Positions 60,299 through 64,000 of a stretch of 64,000 nucleotides of DNA are shown here, in pieces. Position numbers and translations under genes: made by a program. The DNA comes from Pelargonium tetragonum. Lineage: Eukaryota; Streptophyta; Magnoliopsida; Geraniales; Geraniaceae. The notes under the pieces are model-generated. The model had not been told where the DNA came from. It ran no database searches and saw nothing but the letters and a program-made list of their open reading frames with translations. Position 1 is the stretch's first letter. Each line of letters opens with the position of its first letter. The stretch is taken from positions 62,001-126,000 of the forward strand of contig JAYMTL010000029.1 in NCBI GenBank assembly GCA_036897445.1, read 5' to 3'.

Positions 60299-63200
60299 AT
60301 ACTAAAGCTTACGAAATAAACCCCCTTTTAGTTTTGATATCTCTAAATATCCTTGATCCAAAAAGACTGCTTACTAATACTTCCTACGATTCTAGCGAAG
60401 ATTTGATATAAGGTTCCCTTTTATAGACACATTCCTCAGAAGCTGAAAATCTACCAATAACTATACACCTTAACACCTTATCTTTCTAGAGCTACTGGGT
60501 AATGTAAGGATGGTTTTTTTATTACAAGATATTGAACTAAGGAACTCTAATAAACTACAACTTTTACGGGTACGTCCAAGATTCAACTCAAAAGCAGGCC
60601 CTTGTTTATTATGCCCTTCAAGTAAAAACGAGTTTAGTCTAGCGCTTTTTCTTTATGTGCAATGTTTTTATTTACTATGAAGTATAGCTTTATAACTAGC
60701 CCTAGGGAATCCGCTTAATAAGTAATAGTAGAGTATAAGTAATAGGAGAGTAAGAGATCGAGGAACATCTGAATCTATTAAAACCTGTTTTTTTATAGTA
60801 TCCACAATTATACTAAGTTGAGCTTGTAGAAAGGCACTCTTTGTCATTCCCGGAAAGGGGCAAAAGAAAAACTCCTATAAAATCTCTCTAGGATACACTC
60901 GAAAGGGAACTATAACTATTCCTTCTAAGTCACTTTGTTTATTTAAACAATAAAGAGTCCTGGATAAAAGGGATTCTACAAAGAGAGCTTTTTTACGGAT
61001 TCATTTTAGTAGTTTTTTACCTGAGAGTAGAGTATAAACTAGTGAAAGTTTGTTTTGTAGGCCCTAACCCCAGCAAGGGGATTCTAGCTTGAATTGGTAC
61101 GGAGTAGCAGGAAGAATTTCTAAGGGGTTTTCTCTTTAGAGAGCTCTATTAAATAAGGAAACACGTCAAATTATAGGTCAGGGGCTGCACCTAGCGGTGT
61201 CTTTAGTAAATCCCCTTTTAGTGTCGGATATAAATCACGTTAATCTTGAAGTTTCAAATAAAAAAAGCCTTCTTAAAAGAAAGGGTTTAAGCCCGCGTAT
61301 ATTATTTCTTTTGTTCTGCTTTTGCTAGGGGAGCCCCCTAAAAATTTCTTACAATACAATATGGAGAAAGCCCCTAGCTTCAGGAGTCATTTTCCCTTTC
61401 TTTTTAGTTATAGATTTTTTTGGCTTCATTTTTGATGCTTTAATTTTAACCCCTTAGCGATATAGGGGAAAAGGCTTGGAATTTCTTTATAGCTTTATAG
61501 AAGAATCTAAAGTGTCTTTTTCAAGGAATTTCTTAGCTCCTTTTACTTGTGTTATAGCATAATTGAGTAGGAATCTAGTATAAATATTGCAGTGCTCCTT
61601 TTAAGGTTTTACTATCTTATGTATATAATAAGGATCCGGGTTTATTCACTTATGTGAGGTATGATGAATTTTTAAGGGAAGTCAAATAGGAAGGGTTTCC
61701 TTTTGAAAAACTCGAAGGGTCTTTCCTAAGTTACTTATCCCTAGGCTCTAAATTGTCATTTTTAAGTAAATACTTTCAAAAGGCTCCTGCTAACGAATAC
61801 CTATTAATGAGAACAAGACTTAAGTTCTTATCCAATCTTTTATTTAAGTTTAGCGGTCTTGTAATTTGGATGCTTTTTGAGAACGGAGCTCCTTACCTGA
61901 CCTACGACTCTATCTAGGCCCTTAATAAGTTAAAAACCTTCCACTTTCTTTACTAGGAACTTTTTGGCATTTTATCCCGAAATCTGCCGAGTACACCTTT
62001 CTCTATACTAAACGGGATTTAACAAAAGTGTAATTTAAGCTTTTTAGAGGTCTCATAACCAACCCAAAACTTTGGCAAGACTTCGGGGCTCTGTAAATAA
62101 GCTACAATTTTCTAAATTAAGGATTAAAAAGAAAGGGGGTATTCTCACTGTCTCCAGAAGCGGACTTCCTTAACTTATAGCACAAAACAAGATGACTCTC
62201 CACTGACTATTGACTATTACTGCCATCACATTTCAATCTTTTAGTACCGTACCGGGGGCCTTTCCAGAGGTACATTTAGTCTTGTAACATAACTCTGCGA
62301 AAGCTCTCCTATTGCTACAGGCATAACCGAGGGTGCATACAAAGATTATAAATACGAACTGTTAAAACTCCTTATTTTTTACTTTATTAACAAATGTGCG
62401 AGTCAATGTTCTTTTTTGTACAAAACCGAGTCTAAACCCGGGGATTCTAAGGATATCTAAACTGAGTAGAGCCGGAAACATTTCGTACAAGACCTTCTAG
62501 GAAATAGTCAAAAAATCTCTTTCTTTTGAAAAGTATAAACCGAGATAGGATTTTGTTCCAATATTTCAGGAGATACAATAAAGGACAAGGACCAAGGCAC
62601 GGAGAGCATCTTCCTTAATTCTTAATTGCAAACCGCTCAAAATTTGAGAAAAGCTGCAGACCACATTAAAACCCGGATGTAGAGTAAAGAAAAAATAACT
62701 ACTTAACGGGCGAGGAAGTCAAATTTAGTAATTCTTTTTTTTGCTTTTTCGAATAAGAAGAGTACCTTGAAAAACGCTAACTCTAAGCTGACTTTACCTT
62801 CTCTGTACTCGAGTTATAAGTTGATTGATAGGTACTTTTTTTATAGCCAGGATCCCGCCTTTCTATAGTAGGTGTCCGCGTAAATGCAAAAAAGCAAATA
62901 GGGGCTTTCCTAATACTTGTCAAGCTCAGGAGTAACATATTTAAGAGAATCCATTATTAAAAGGGACTTACAGCTTACCTCAGGATACGATTCTTATTAA
63001 GGGGATACTTTTGACCACAGTAGGGCACGGGAATTGCTTACTTTGTATATAGTGTTTAAAATCTAGTTTTTTATTCTGGATTCTCCTTGGTTTTTAATCC
63101 TAGTTGTTAGTAGGCCCTCCTGGCTTTTGATGTAATAAATGAAATCCAACGTATATAGTTTAATAGGGAGTTTTTGAGTCTAAACCTCCGAGCTCAAAGG

Positions 63201-64000
63201 TAGCTAGACTTGTATTGAAATATCTTTCATTTTACTTGTTATTAGTAGATCCGTGTCAGGTCTATCAAAGCAAAAGAAAGAGGAGTTCAAAAGGCCCTTT
63301 CAATAGCTGAAGTAGAATTCAAAATAGGTAAAGAATGTAGGAAAACCCCTTGTTGTTATCAAAATCTTATTATATATTATATACTGGAGTCTTATACAAG
63401 ATATTTCATGAGTTATTAGAAAAACTATGCAACTTTCCTATTTAAAGAATTTACAAACTAGGCACTTCTACTAATACCAAATATTACTATAACTTGGAAA
63501 CCTTTAAAGAGTCTGCTCGGGGACTATAACAAAAAGGAAATACAAGGTATCTTATTTTAGAAGCTCACATAATAATATATACAGAGTGGATTCCTTAGGG
63601 ATCCTTGCAAAAGATTAAATTTAACATAGAATACACTAGGGTTTTTGTGCTTAGAAGCAGTTTTGATTAAAAACTACCTGGAACGAGAAACTCTTTTTAT
63701 CTCAATTTTACAGAGTCTGGTTAGTCATCGCTTTATATTTAAGCCGCACTTACAAGTAAGACTTTCACATTTAAGAATAAACCATAATTTTTATCTTTCG
63801 TAATAACTCCTTTTGTTGTCAGAGAAGTACGCAACCTAAGAAGTACAAGCTATTCTATTCATTAGCTTTGGCTCTATAAGGAAATCTTTAGATTTGAGTG
63901 AAATAACCCCTGCCTACTATACGATATAATTCCCTAAAAGTCAACCTCTCTAGAACACCTAGGCAGAGTCGGGTAATGAGCAAGAAGGAATCAGAACCCC
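60299..64000. other. 3.7 kb without a gene
   Basis: Only short frames and scattered inverted words; no RNA gene, repeat or motif that I can support. Confidence 0.5.

Overview
No gene in this 64 kb window can be named with the standard genetic code. The sequence is AT-rich (about one third G+C by eye). The longest ATG- or GTG-started reading frames are 104-105 codons. A stop probability of about 0.07-0.08 per codon, estimated from base composition, predicts a handful of frames that long by chance in 128 kb of strand. No complete protein family, rRNA core, CRISPR array or complete mobile element was found by reading.

The window is nevertheless not plain random DNA. It holds tRNA-like loci. The best is a tRNA-Phe (anticodon GAA, minus strand, 33174-33248) of bacterial or organellar type. 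Others are an 86-nt class II tRNA (9167-9252, minus), a Ser-like locus (34576-34639, plus), a second class II candidate whose 3' half is duplicated 4.5 kb away, and several loci with a recognisable D-arm and T-arm. In most of them the 5' strands of the stems look good and the 3' strands do not pair. The tRNA-Phe would pair almost perfectly if three single nucleotides were added. This suggests an organellar, probably mitochondrial, genome in which genes are decayed, fragmented or matured by RNA editing. A nuclear copy of organelle DNA inside non-coding nuclear sequence remains an alternative. The organism cannot be named.

A second recurrent signal is a dispersed family of short lysine-rich open frames, called here KRGI frames after a recurring Lys-Arg-Gly-Ile core. 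They lie near 9.7, 19.2, 25.7-26.1, 27.1, 28.4, 29.6, 39.0, 42.7-43.2, 45.0, 50.1, 50.8, 57.9 and 58.3 kb, on both strands. They share peptide words such as KRGI, KKGI, SIALK and SLAHK, mostly with different codons. They are 20-60 codons long, often lack ATG and sometimes continue in another frame. Some recall the basic N-terminal part of ribosomal protein S12, but that is only a resemblance.

Layout: 1-9.1 kb, no gene seen. 9.1-19.3 kb, tRNA-like loci plus three small basic frames. 19.3-25.2 kb, nothing supportable. 25.2-30 kb, a 26-bp palindrome and the densest cluster of coding-like frames. 30-39 kb, tRNA-Phe and tRNA-Ser-like loci in otherwise empty DNA. 39-51 kb, more KRGI frames, dispersed repeats and two tRNA-like fragments. 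51-57.8 kb, empty. 57.8-58.4 kb, a KRGI island with a frameshift. 58.4-64 kb, empty apart from a tRNA-like 5' half and a repeat near 60.2 kb. The small ORFs, tRNA-like loci and repeats show no operon-like order.
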